Shown piece after piece: positions 17,910-27,800 of a DNA stretch of 50,356 bases; the stretch's first letter is position 1; each line of letters opens with the position of its first letter. Made by a program: the position numbers and the translations under genes. Below the pieces are notes generated by a model, which saw nothing but the letters and a program-made list of their open reading frames with translations, did not search any database and was not told the origin of the DNA. This stretch comes from an uncultured Planctomycetota bacterium. Lineage in GTDB: Bacteria > Planctomycetota > UBA1135 > GCA-002686595. Where the stretch lies: the NCBI GenBank assembly GCA_903928115.1, contig CAIYPP010000107.1:1-50356 (forward strand), given 5' to 3'.

Positions 17910-18576
17910 CGCGCGGACGCGGGCGGAATTCGGAGCGCTCGAGCTCTTCGCGGCTCGGCGGCTTGCGCGTCCAGCGCGTACGCTCGATCTTCAGCGCGAG
18001 GACGTGCTCGAGCGCGGCCTGCACCTCGGCTCCCTCGAGGATCCCAAGCGCGCGCACGATGGCTTCGAAGGTCGAGATCCGATCCGGGTCCGGATTCGCG
18101 CGCAGCCGCAGCGTCGAGGGCGGTCCCTGGGGCAGCCGCACGTGGGGGAGCACTGCGAGCGCCTCCTCGTGGGTCGCGATCTTGTTCGCCTGACGCCAAT
18201 TTCCGTCGGGGACGACGAGCGTGAGCGGCGATCCGAACGAAAGCTCCCGCGCGCTCTCACGCGTGAGCTCGATCGAGCGCGGCGACGGGAACAGCATCAC
18301 CGCGCGGCTGCCCGGCGGCGCGGGCTCCGCGAAGCGCTCGCGATCCTCGACGTGTCCCACGACGCGCACTTCGGCGTTGCGCAGAGCGATGGGCACCATG
18401 CGCGCCGTGTTCGTCGGCTTGTGCACTTCACGGCGGTGCAGGAACACGACGACGCGCGTCGAGAGCATCAGCGGCGCGACTTCCGTGCACAGGCACCACG
18501 CGGGAGGCAGCGCACAGCGTCCGCAGCGCGGTGAACACCGATCGCCGGTGCTCGGCGGCAGGCCTGCATCGTCCAT
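17902..18576 (-). CDS. DTW-domain tRNA-uridine aminocarboxypropyltransferase
   Basis: A 224-aa protein, close to the usual family length. The N terminus has a cysteine cluster (CSPRCGRC ... CLC) as in TapT/YfiP relatives. EVHKPTNTARM, the SAM-binding-region block VPDGNWRQANK and ISTFEAIVRALG match the DTW family in order. The family transfers the 3-amino-3-carboxypropyl group of S-adenosylmethionine to uridine in tRNA (acp3U). The motif that gives the family its name reads D-G-N-W here instead of D-G-T-W. The gene starts 8 bp after the upstream glycosyltransferase stop, so it is the last gene of that operon, and it overlaps the convergent VWA gene by 8 bp. Confidence 0.85.
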   Translation of the reverse strand: MDDAGLPPSTGDRCSPRCGRCALPPAWCLCTEVAPLMLSTRVVVFLHRREVHKPTNTARMVPIALRNAEVRVVGHVEDRERFAEPAPPGSRAVMLFPSPRSIELTRESARELSFGSPLTLVVPDGNWRQANKIATHEEALAVLPHVRLPQGPPSTLRLRANPDPDRISTFEAIVRALGILEGAEVQAALEHVLALKIERTRWTRKPPSREELERSEFRPRPRAT

Positions 18577-18584
18577 CGCGCCCC

Positions 18585-20312
18585 CTAGAGTTCGAAGATC
18601 TCGAGCTGCGGCCCGTAGGTCTGCGTTCGGAGGACCTGCAGCGCTGTACCCATCTCGGTGACGCCGAAGCCGAGGTCGAGCTCGCGCTCACCCTTCTCCT
18701 TCTGCGGCGGCGCGCCGAACGGACTCAGGAGAAGCGCCTGCTTTCCGCGCTTACGCAACTGGCGCACGAGGTCGAGTGTCGACGGATCGCGCAGCCCACG
18801 GCTCGCTTGCAGCGCGACGACGAAACGCACTCCGTTCTCTTCGAGCCACTCCGGCGTGACGCGCTCGGCGGGGGTGACTTCTTCGCCCTCGTCATCGACG
18901 ATCGCCTGACGCTGCCTCACGACGTGGAGCCCGGGCCACGTGCTCCCTTCCTGCAGGTGCGCGCGTTGCTCTTGAGACCAATAGAGCGTCGAGATCTTCG
19001 GCAGCTCGCGCAGCGACTCGGCGGAGTAGACCGTGGGCAGCTCGAAGTTCTGCAGCAGGAGCACCTTCGAGTTCTCAGGCAGCGCGCGCTCTTCGAGCCA
19101 ACGCGACGCGAGCTCGTAGGTGTCCGGAGCCGAACGCAGCGAACCGAGCTTCCACGCGGCCGCCAAAGGGAACGCGAGAGTGCACACCACCAGCCATGGC
19201 CGGAGTTGCGGGCGCAGTCGGTCCGCGATGCGCTCGAAGCCGACCGCCGCCGCGACGGCGAACAACGGCACCAACGGAAGCCCGAAGCGGTCGAACGTGA
19301 GGTCGTACACGCCGAACACGACGAGATACGGCAGCACGAAGCCGAGACAGACCCAAACGTCGGCATGGCGCTCGCGCGTGGTGACGTCTCGGCGGAGAGC
19401 CGAGCTTCCCAACCAAGCGAGAGCCGCCCAGACGGCGAGGAGCGTGACGATGGGATCGAACAACAGCGAAGAACCGCCGAGAATCCAAAATCCCCGGCCG
19501 GTGAACTTCGAGAGGTGGACGGTGTGTCCCGCGAGATTGAGGGACTGTCCGCTGCTCTCCACAGCGGTCGCGATGCCCGCCCGCTCATCGAAGTGAAAGG
19601 GATAGAAGAGGCGCACGAACAGCGCGACCACGCAGGCTCCGAGGACCAGCGCGCCGAGATCGCGCGCAGGCTTCGTGCGGTCCTTGCGCAGCCACCACGC
19701 GAGTGCGAACGCTAGCAACGTCGCGAAGCCGCTCTGGAGGGCCGAAACGGCGAGCGAAACGCCCAGTGCTCCGACGAGGATTCCGCGCCAGCCGCCGGTG
19801 TGGCGCAGGTACAACGCGGCCCAAACCGCGAGGGCTGCCATTCCGGATGCGGCGCCGTGCGGGCGCTGCGCGGTCGAGTACGTGATGTGCAGCAGGCTCG
19901 TCGCGGTCAGCGCCGCAGCCAGCAACGCATACCCGGGGCGCACGAAGTAGCGCGCGATGCCCCACGCGCCGATGACCGCGAACAGCGAGAGCAGCAGCGA
20001 CGCGAGACGCGGCCGCAGCCACGATGCACGCGCCTCGGCGAGCCATGGGCTTCCGTCGCTGTCGCGCGCGGCATTCAGGGCGGGGAGCTCCGCCGCGACG
20101 ACGGCCGTGAGGTAGGGGTAGTACCCCAGCGTGCGCTCCGGGCCCTCGGGGCGCAGCTCCCCGCGGAGGTACTCCGTTTGGTTGTGGAGCACGTAGCCGT
20201 CCCAGTATGTCCACTGCGGCAACTGGTGCGACAGCCCGCGAAAGCGCAGCGCGAACGCCGCCAGGACGACGACGGCCAACACGACGATTTGAACGCGCAG
20301 GGACTTCAGCAC
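18585..20312 (-). CDS. GT-C-type membrane glycosyltransferase (GT39/ArnT-like), copy 2
   Basis: A 575-aa multi-pass membrane protein with a GTG start at 20312. The N-terminal segment (VVLAVVVLAAFALRFRG) is followed by an external loop with the motif LPQWTYWDGY, whose Asp sits where GT-C enzymes of the dolichyl-/polyprenyl-phosphate-sugar class carry the catalytic acid. About ten more hydrophobic segments run to residue 380. The C-terminal 180 residues are soluble and end in LEIFEL. Such enzymes transfer sugars from polyprenyl-phosphate donors to lipids, proteins or polymers on the outer face of the membrane. It is a tandem paralogue of the gene ending at 20367, 54 bp upstream. The acceptor is unknown. 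Confidence 0.75.
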   Translation of the reverse strand: MLKSLRVQIVVLAVVVLAAFALRFRGLSHQLPQWTYWDGYVLHNQTEYLRGELRPEGPERTLGYYPYLTAVVAAELPALNAARDSDGSPWLAEARASWLRPRLASLLLSLFAVIGAWGIARYFVRPGYALLAAALTATSLLHITYSTAQRPHGAASGMAALAVWAALYLRHTGGWRGILVGALGVSLAVSALQSGFATLLAFALAWWLRKDRTKPARDLGALVLGACVVALFVRLFYPFHFDERAGIATAVESSGQSLNLAGHTVHLSKFTGRGFWILGGSSLLFDPIVTLLAVWAALAWLGSSALRRDVTTRERHADVWVCLGFVLPYLVVFGVYDLTFDRFGLPLVPLFAVAAAVGFERIADRLRPQLRPWLVVCTLAFPLAAAWKLGSLRSAPDTYELASRWLEERALPENSKVLLLQNFELPTVYSAESLRELPKISTLYWSQEQRAHLQEGSTWPGLHVVRQRQAIVDDEGEEVTPAERVTPEWLEENGVRFVVALQASRGLRDPSTLDLVRQLRKRGKQALLLSPFGAPPQKEKGERELDLGFGVTEMGTALQVLRTQTYGPQLEIFEL

Positions 20313-20366
20313 GACGCCCCGCAGTCTAGCAGCGCTGCGCGGCGGACGCGGGCTCCGCCCGTGTCG

Positions 20367-22097
20367 TCAGAGACGGAAGATCTCGATCCGAGGGCCGAAC
20401 GCCTCGATCGAGAGCAGGTTCCAGAGCGTCGAGCTCTCCGTGACGCCAAACCCGAAGTCCGGCGTGCGCGCGCGGCGCTCCTCTTCGCCTGCGGGCGCGA
20501 AGGTCGCGACGCGCTCCATGCCCTTGCGCAGGTTCTTCAAGAGATCCACGGCCTCGGCGTCGTGCACGCCGCCGCGCCGCGGCGGCATCGAGACGACGTA
20601 ACGGAAGCCCAGCTCGCGCAGCCGCTTCGGCGTCAGGAACTCCGCGTCCGCTTGCTCTTCTTCTTCATTTCGCGGTGGACGTGCGACCTTGTACGAAGTC
20701 GTCCCGGGCTCGAAAGGAGGCAACTTGCGCTGGAATGCCGTCCAGTAGAGCGTGTACGAGTCGTTGAGCGCTGCGAGCGACGACGGCTCGTAGAGAAGCG
20801 GCAGATCAAAGTTCTGTAGCAACAGGATTCGGTCGCTCGAAGCATCGGCGTTCGTCTCGATCCAACGTGCAGCTGCCTCGAACGTGTCCTCGCGCTCGCG
20901 GAGTGTTCCCAAGCGCCAAGAGGCCCAAAGCGGAAACCCGAGTACGCAGACCGCGACCGCAAGGCCGCCCAACGGATGGCGCGCCGCCGCGGGCAGGACG
21001 TTCCACACGCGCTCACAGCCCCATGCGACCGTCACGGCAAGCAGCGGGACGAGCGGCAGCACGAAGCGGTCGTACGTCATGTCGTAGATGCCGAACACGA
21101 GTACGAAGGGCAGCAGGTAGCCCAAGCAGATCCAGAGCGAGGCCGTGCGCTCGCGCGAAAGCTCGAGGCGCCCGCGCAGGTGCGCGACGAGCCAGAGCAA
21201 CGCCGCGCCCACCGCCAGCGCGAGCAGCAGCGGATCGAAGCCCGCAAAGGTCTTTGCGAGAACTCCAAAGCCGCGCGCGTGGAAGCGCTCTGTGTAGAGC
21301 GCGTGACCGCCCATCCAGACCGTCTCAGCACCCGTGTCGTATTCTCCGGCGGAGCCCGAGCGCTCGTCGAAGTGGAAGGGGTAGGCGAGGCGGACGGTGA
21401 CGGCGAGGAGTGCAAGCCCTGCGAGCGCCGTCCAGGTGAGTGGCTTTCTTTCGGTCGGCGGCGCCTCACGCAGTTTCCACGCGATCGCGAGGGGCACAAG
21501 CAGTGCGAAGCTGCTCTGCAGCGCTGCGACCGCAAAGCACAGAGCCCCCAGCGCGATCGCCAGCGAGCGAGGCGTGCCTCGCTCGCGGAAGACGAGCGTC
21601 GCCCACAGTGCGAGCGCCACCATCCCCGACGCGGGACCGTGGGGGCGCTGCTCCGATGAGAACGTGACGTGCACGAGGCTCGTCGCGACGATCGCGGCCG
21701 CGAGCAACGCAAAGCTCGAGCTGACGAAGCGTCGCGCGATACCCCACGCGCCGATCACTGCGCCGAGCGAGAGCAGAATCGCCGCCAGCCGTATGCGCAC
21801 CCACGGCTCGCGCGACGCCTCGAGGACCGCTTCCGCAACGCCGCCTTCCCCGCGCGCCGCCGCCATATCGGGTAGAACGGCCGCGGTCGCTGAGGTGAGG
21901 TACGGGTAGTAGCCGAGGTTCATGTCGGGCCACTTCACGCTCTGCGGATCGCGCAAGTACTGGGTCTGCACGAGCTCGACGAAGCCGTCGAGATAGGTCC
22001 ACTGAGGCAGTTGGTGGCAGATGCCACGCCACCGCAGCGCGAATGCGAGCGCGAGGATCGCGAGCAGGAAAAGCCACGAGGTGCGCGCGCTCTTCAT
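20367..22097 (-). CDS. GT-C-type membrane glycosyltransferase (GT39/ArnT-like), copy 1
   Basis: A 576-aa paralogue of the next gene, with ATG at 22097. It begins with a hydrophobic segment (FLLAILALAFALRWRG) and the same loop (HQLPQWTYLDGF, then NLGYYPYLTS), has about ten further membrane segments, and ends in a soluble C-terminal domain (IEIFRL at the end). A shared block near the middle, AYPFHFDERSG, matches YPFHFDERAG in copy 2. The start is only 3 nt after the stop of the sulfatase-fold lipoprotein gene, so the two are very probably co-translated. The tandem pair suggests two related transfer steps on one glycan, which is inference. Confidence 0.75.
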   Translation of the reverse strand: MKSARTSWLFLLAILALAFALRWRGICHQLPQWTYLDGFVELVQTQYLRDPQSVKWPDMNLGYYPYLTSATAAVLPDMAAARGEGGVAEAVLEASREPWVRIRLAAILLSLGAVIGAWGIARRFVSSSFALLAAAIVATSLVHVTFSSEQRPHGPASGMVALALWATLVFRERGTPRSLAIALGALCFAVAALQSSFALLVPLAIAWKLREAPPTERKPLTWTALAGLALLAVTVRLAYPFHFDERSGSAGEYDTGAETVWMGGHALYTERFHARGFGVLAKTFAGFDPLLLALAVGAALLWLVAHLRGRLELSRERTASLWICLGYLLPFVLVFGIYDMTYDRFVLPLVPLLAVTVAWGCERVWNVLPAAARHPLGGLAVAVCVLGFPLWASWRLGTLREREDTFEAAARWIETNADASSDRILLLQNFDLPLLYEPSSLAALNDSYTLYWTAFQRKLPPFEPGTTSYKVARPPRNEEEEQADAEFLTPKRLRELGFRYVVSMPPRRGGVHDAEAVDLLKNLRKGMERVATFAPAGEEERRARTPDFGFGVTESSTLWNLLSIEAFGPRIEIFRL

Positions 22098-22100
22098 GCG

Positions 22101-23993
22101 TCACTTCATGCTCGAGCAGAACTCGCAGCGGCAGTCGGACTCGAAGAGCGGAGCCGCCGCATCGCCAGCCTCCGTATTCGATGCGTAGCCGAGCTGCGCG
22201 AGGTTGGCGACGGTCGCCGCATCCGTGCGCTTGAAGGCGGCGAAGCGCTCGCCCTTCCAGCCCGCGAGCCACTCCGCGAGCCGCGCATGCAGCACCTTCG
22301 CGCGCTCGGTTTCCGTGGCCGCGAGGTCGCGCTCGCACGCGGCATCGACGCGCAAGTGGAAGAGTTCGAACTGATGCGGTGCGCGGTGAGTCTTCTGCTC
22401 GCCTTCGTCGCCCTTCGCGAGCTGGAGCACGAGGTGCCAGCCGTCCTGCGTGATCGACGCGACCGTGCGCGCTCCGCCGAGCGCGAAGCGCGGCTTGTCG
22501 GACTCCAGCGCGTCGACGCGCGCAAGATCGCTGCCGGGAAAGGGGGCACGATCGAGACCCGCGAGATTCAGCAGGGTGCGGCCGAGGTCGCTGTTTTGCA
22601 CCGGCACGTCGACGATCTTGCCGACGGGAGCGCCGTGCCACGCGATCACGAGCGGCACGTGCAGCGTGTCCGGATACACGTCCTTGTGCGCCCACCAGAT
22701 GTCGTGACGTCCGAGCACCTCGCCGTGGTCGCCCGTGAGCGCGACGATTCCGCTCTTCACGCGCGGGTGTGCGAGCAGTCGCGCGAGCTCGTGCTCCTGA
22801 CTCGCGATCTCGCCGCGGTACAGCGCGCGGATGAACTCGGCATCCCGCACCCCCGGCAAGTTCGGCGGAACGCGCATGCCGGGCTCCGGCTCGATCGCCG
22901 GCGAGCGCGGATCGCGCCCGGCGACGTAGTAACGCCGATCGTAGGGCGGCGGCGGATCGTAGGGACCGTGCGCGTCGAAGACGTGCACCCAAGCGAACAC
23001 CGAGCGGTCTTTCGCTTCGTCCAGCAGGCGCAGCGCCGCATCGACGGTCTTCGTCGAAGGGCGCGTCGCTTGGGGCGCAATCATGCGCTCAAACCCCTGA
23101 CCGAGCCCCGAGTGAGCCGGAGTCAGGAGGTTCAGACTCGTGGTCGCGAACGTGTGCCATCCCGCGTCGCGGAACAGCTCGGCCAGAACCGTCGGTTCCT
23201 CCGCGAACATCGTCTGGTTGTCGGTGATGCCGCTGTCGCGCGGATGCAGGCCGCTCAAGATCGCAACGTGCGACGGCACCGTGATGTTGATCGTCGACCA
23301 GCAGTCGCTATACGTGACACCGCGCGCAGCAAGCTCACGCTGTGCGGGCGTTTCGATGGCGACGGAGCCGGGCAGTCCCTCGACGTGGTCACCGCGGTGC
23401 GTGTCGGAGGTGATGAGCACCACCGTGCGGGGGGCGGCGTCCGGAACGTGCAGCCGCGGAGCTGGAAATCCGACGAGCGTGTAGCCGATCGCGGGCTGTG
23501 CGAGCGAGAGCGTGAGTTCGACCGCCTCGCCTTGCGCGACCGCCAGAGGCAGCGTGAGTGAATGCCAGCGCGGTCGGAGGTCGAGGTCGACGCGCTGCGT
23601 TTGCTCCTTGCCCGACTCGAAGCGCAGGCGCAGATCCAGGGCGGCGGACGTGGGGCTCCCGCGAGTCTCGAGAACGCCGTACTCCACGACAAGCGCCGCG
23701 TCCGCACCGGGTGCAACGGCCACTCCAGCCAGCGACCAGCCTGGCTGAAGCAGACGCGTCGGGCGGCTCTCGAGCGAGAACTGCACCGGCAGGTCGCGCG
23801 CAGGTTCGCCCTTGAGGAGATCGATCCACGTCTGCGAGAGGGCGAGCTCTGGCGCGGGGCTCGCGTTCGGCGCCCGCGCCGTGAGGACGAAGCGCGATCC
23901 TTGCGGGGCGACCTTCGACGCCGAGACGTGCGCACTGTCCTCTGCACAGGCGGACAAACACAAGCCGAGCAGCAGCCTTCGGAGAGGGCGCAT
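22101..23993 (-). CDS. Sulfatase-fold lipoprotein with Thr in place of the formylglycine Cys
   Basis: A 630-aa protein from ATG 23993, chosen because MRPLRRLLLGLCLSAC is a lipoprotein signal with lipobox Cys16. Residues about 20-165 form a beta-rich N-terminal domain. The alkaline-phosphatase-superfamily domain starts at TVVLITSDTHRGDH (metal-binding Asp) and continues with AWVHVFDAHGPYDPP and VALTGDHGEVLGRHD (metal-binding Asp-His). The nucleophile block is TVPSHVAILSG: Thr238 occupies the position of the Cys that sulfatases convert to formylglycine. It is therefore more likely a phosphohydrolase or phosphotransferase than a classical sulfatase. It ends in a small Cys cluster (CRCEFCSSMK). 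It is the first gene of the operon with the two GT-C enzymes. Confidence 0.8.
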   Translation of the reverse strand: MRPLRRLLLGLCLSACAEDSAHVSASKVAPQGSRFVLTARAPNASPAPELALSQTWIDLLKGEPARDLPVQFSLESRPTRLLQPGWSLAGVAVAPGADAALVVEYGVLETRGSPTSAALDLRLRFESGKEQTQRVDLDLRPRWHSLTLPLAVAQGEAVELTLSLAQPAIGYTLVGFPAPRLHVPDAAPRTVVLITSDTHRGDHVEGLPGSVAIETPAQRELAARGVTYSDCWSTINITVPSHVAILSGLHPRDSGITDNQTMFAEEPTVLAELFRDAGWHTFATTSLNLLTPAHSGLGQGFERMIAPQATRPSTKTVDAALRLLDEAKDRSVFAWVHVFDAHGPYDPPPPYDRRYYVAGRDPRSPAIEPEPGMRVPPNLPGVRDAEFIRALYRGEIASQEHELARLLAHPRVKSGIVALTGDHGEVLGRHDIWWAHKDVYPDTLHVPLVIAWHGAPVGKIVDVPVQNSDLGRTLLNLAGLDRAPFPGSDLARVDALESDKPRFALGGARTVASITQDGWHLVLQLAKGDEGEQKTHRAPHQFELFHLRVDAACERDLAATETERAKVLHARLAEWLAGWKGERFAAFKRTDAATVANLAQLGYASNTEAGDAAAPLFESDCRCEFCSSMK

Positions 23994-24096
23994 GCTCAAG
24001 ATTCTAGGGACGGGATAGCACCTTCGGCCCGCAAAACCGTCGTGAACCCAGCGAGGCCTCTCGCAACGCGCGACGGGCTGAGCAACGATAACGGGC

Positions 24097-24807
24097 ATGC
24101 AGTCGCTCAGATTCCGCATCGGTGCTCTCACGCTGTCTGTGCTTGGCTTCTCCTTGCCGGCCAAGGCGCAGATCGACCACGACGGCGCGCTGTGGGAGAT
24201 GTGGCTCGGTCAAGGCTCGCTCAAGGAGCTGGGGTCGGGCTGGGAGGACTTTCGCTGGTGGTTCGATGTGCAAGCGCGCTGGATCGATGAGGGCTCCGAC
24301 CTCAATCAGACCTTCCTCCGGCCTGCCCTCGGCTACGCGTTGAATGAGCAGCTCACGTTCTTCGCGGGGTACGCGTGGATCAACACTCACTCCGACGATG
24401 CGCCGGATCGCGGTGAAAATCGGGTCTGGCAGCAGCTGACTTGGAATGTGCCCACCGACAAGAGCTATCAACTGCAGTTCCGCTCTCGGCTCGAAGAGCG
24501 CTTTGTCGAGGAGAGTGACGACACTGGCTGGAGATTCCGACAACTCGTCAAGTACACGCGACCGCTCAGCGGTGACGGGGCCCGCTACCTGAGCCTCATC
24601 GACGAGGTCTTCTACGACCTCAACGACACAGATGCGGGACAGGACGCAGGTCTACGCCAGAATCGAGTTTTCGTCGGCATCGGCTGGTTTCTCGACGAGG
24701 CGCGCACGATCGCCTTCGAGGGCGGCTATCTCAATCAGTGGCTCTCGCGACCGGGCGATGATCGCATGAATCATGCGCTGTCGCTGAGCCTGCTCGTCAC
24801 GTTCTAG
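24097..24807 (+). CDS. DUF2490-family outer-membrane beta-barrel-like protein
   Basis: A 236-aa protein with a signal peptide (cleavage after PAKA) and alternating aromatic/hydrophobic strands throughout: WWFDVQARWID, LTFFAGYAWINTHS, RVWQQLTWNVP, YQLQFRSRLEERFVE, RQLVKYTRPL, RVFVGIGWFLD and a final strand ending in LLVTF. The length, the RSRLEERF block and the Phe end match DUF2490, predicted small barrels in the outer membrane. The function is not known. It is divergent from the sulfatase-fold lipoprotein gene (103 bp between starts). It converges on the helicase-nuclease gene so tightly that both stop codons lie in one CTAG at 24804-24807. Confidence 0.8.
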   Translation: MQSLRFRIGALTLSVLGFSLPAKAQIDHDGALWEMWLGQGSLKELGSGWEDFRWWFDVQARWIDEGSDLNQTFLRPALGYALNEQLTFFAGYAWINTHSDDAPDRGENRVWQQLTWNVPTDKSYQLQFRSRLEERFVEESDDTGWRFRQLVKYTRPLSGDGARYLSLIDEVFYDLNDTDAGQDAGLRQNRVFVGIGWFLDEARTIAFEGGYLNQWLSRPGDDRMNHALSLSLLVTF

Positions 24808-27800
24808 CTCGGGACCGCACGGGCCGCGGCGTCGATCTTCGCGACGACGCGCTCGAGGTCGCGCCAGCAGTCGACTGTCGCAACTCGCACGATCCTCCAA
24901 CCGAGGCCCGAGAGAACCGAAGCGCGTACGATCTCGCGATCGAGCGTCGTCGGCGCGTTGGCCCAGTGGGCTCCGTCGAGTTCGACTCCCAGCACCCAGC
25001 GGTCCGGCTGGCGCGCCTCGGCGAGTGCGAGCGAGATGCGGTAGTCGCGGGAGCGACCCACGTGCAGGTCGACCTTCCAGCCGCGTGCGCGCAGGCGCTC
25101 CGCGAGCTCGATCTCGATCGACGACGGAGCGATCTCACGCCGCCCGCCGGATTCGGACGGCAAGAGGGGCACGACCCCGAGCTCGGCGTATTCGAGGTAG
25201 CCGCGCAGGTCCTGCACGCCGCGGGCTCGGCAGCGCGCGGGATCGAGCTGGGCCGCGCGCATCGACGAGAACACGATCACCTTCTCCTTCGCGCGCGTGA
25301 TCGCGACGTTGAGGCGCCGCTCGCCGCCCGCGAGGCCCAAGGGGCCGAAGTTGTAGTAGATCTTGCCTTGGGCATCGGGGCCGTAGCCAATGCTGAAGAG
25401 CATCGTCGCGCGCTCGTCGCCTTGAACGCTCTCCAAGTTCTTGACGAAGAGGTCTTCGCCGCCCGCGGCAGCCTCTTCGCGTCGCGCGCTGGCGCGCGGG
25501 TTCGCATCGAGCGCTTCGTCGAGCAGGTCCGCGACGAGCTGTTGCTGCGCGACACTGAACGTCACGACGCCGATCGAGCGGTTCGCAGCGCACGCATCGT
25601 CGTCCGAGAGCCGTCGAACTACTTCGGCGACGACTTCACGCGCCTCGATCTCGTTGGTCGCGGTGCCAGCGCGATCGTAGATGCCTTTCACGAGGCGGAA
25701 CTCGACGCCGAGGTTGGGATGGGAGCTCGCGGGCGCCGGGAACGTCTGCAGCGAGGCGTTGTAGGAGCGTCGGTTGGCGAACTCGATCAGCCGCTCGTCG
25801 CGCGAGCGGTAGTGCCACAAGAGCGAGAGCTGCGGGAGCGCCGCGCCCGCGCAGCCGTCGAGCACGCTCTCGTGCAGCTCGCCTTGCTCGAGCTCCTCTT
25901 CTTCTTCCTCTGCGCGCAGGCCGAAGAAGCTGGTCGGCGGAAGCTGCTTCGAATCGCCGACGACGACCGCGTGCTTGCCTCGCGCGAGCGCGCACGCCGC
26001 GTCCCACACCGGCACCTGCGAAGCCTCGTCGATCACGACCAGATCGAACTTGGGGAACTCCGGCGGCAAGAACTGCGCCGCGGACAACGGACTGGCGAGC
26101 ACGAGGGGCTTGAGCTCCAAGAGCGCAGGTCCCGTCTGATTCATCAGGTGCCGGATCGTCCGACGCACGCCTTGGAGACTGCGCAAGTTCTGCAGCGCCC
26201 TAGCGGCCTCGTAGCGCGCGGAGTCGGGAGCGTCGAAAAACGCGCGGGCACGATCGCGCACCACGCACTCGACCGCTGCACTTGCACCTTCGGAGTACTC
26301 GTCGATGCAGCGCTGGAGCACGAGGCGCAGCTCGGCGGCTCGCTCGCCGCTGCACGTGGCGAGCTCGACCTCACGACGCAATCGCGTTTCGACCCAAGCC
26401 TGCAACGCACCGGCGCGCGCGGCGACGGAGGCGCGACGCGGATTCAGCGCGCCCTGCTCGAGCGCCTGCGCGAGCGGCGCGAGCCCGCGCTCGCGGGCCA
26501 CCGCACGCTCCGCGCAGTAGCGGCTCCACACGTCCCAGTCGCTGCGCTGTCCGAGCCAGCGCTCGAGTTGGGACGCTTGTTCCGCGAAGGAGCCGAGCTC
26601 CGGAAGGGAGCCGAGACCGAGCGACGCCGCGGCGGCGGCGCGCTGCTGTTCGAGGCTGCGCAGCGGCTGCTCCAACGTGCGGTATCCGGCGGCGATCTGC
26701 GCCGAGCCGCTGAGCGAGGCCGCTCGACCCGCAAGCGCGGTGAGCAGCGCGGGGTCGTACTCGCGGAGATGGGCGTGGAGCGTCTGCGCTTCCACAAGCC
26801 TCGCACGGGCCGACACGACGTCGACGCGCCCCACAGCGCCCGCGAGCTTCTCCAGCACTCGTGCATGGGGCTGCAGTGCGTCGAACGCAGTCTTCACTCG
26901 GATCAACAGAGCGATCGCGCTTTCTAGGCCTGCAAGCTCGCTCGGGGGCACGCCCTTCGCATGGGGGACGAGTTGCTTGCGGATACGGCGGCGCGTGAAC
27001 CATGCGGAAATGAAGAACTGGTCCCGTGCCTCGCGCAGAGAGCGCTGCAACTCCGACAAAGGCAGGGACAGCGCGGAAACTTCCCAGCTCGCTGCGAGCT
27101 CGGCGCGGGCAGTCTGCGCCGCTTCTTCGAGCGCGAGAGCGCGCTCCAGCGACTCGAACTCGGCGCCGGGCGTGCGGCTGGAGAGCGCCTCCGCGCACAA
27201 GACATTCGCGCGGCTTTCATCCGCGATGAACAGCGCCGCCGCGGCGAGCCGCCGCGCGCCAGCGGCGTCGATCGGCGCGGGAACGCCGAGCAACTGAGCG
27301 AGCGCACGCGACGCGGACTCCACGCCCTGCGTGCCCGTGCGCAGCTCCGACACATGTCCCGCGGCGGCCTGTGCCTGCTCGTCGGTGAGAGAACGTGTCA
27401 GCGGCAGATCCTGCAGGGCGGCCGCCGTCTCTGTGCTCACCTGTTCGGCGGCGAGTCCCAGTCGGTGTGCAAGATCTCCGAGCTCGCGGAGCTGCGCTCG
27501 GGCGAGGGGGTTCGCAAGGGCTCCGTCGAGCCGCAGCGGCGTGGAGCCAAGCTCGCGCCGCGCCGCGATGGCGAGGTCGATGGCTTCTTGCAGGGGCAGT
27601 TGATCTTCCGGCGCGTCGTGCAGCAGCAACTTGACGCGCGCGAGGTCGGCGCAGGCGCGGTCGAGCGCTTCCCCGCGCTCGTGGAAGCGTCGCGCGCCGT
27701 TCGCCGCACGGCCGTCGACGGCGTCGAAACCCTGCTTGATCTGTGCGAGGAATCGCGTGCGCGTCGCCTCGCTGGGGTGGAGGTTGAGCGCCCACTCACC

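Larger units (their letters stand above)
18585..22097 (-). repeat. Tandem duplication of a GT-C glycosyltransferase gene
   Basis: Two head-to-tail genes encode 575- and 576-aa proteins that share the first extracellular loop (HQLPQWTY), the YYPYLT block, the AWGIAR-FV block, the YPFHFDER block and the EIF-L end. The near-equal length and conserved spacing point to gene duplication. Confidence 0.85.
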
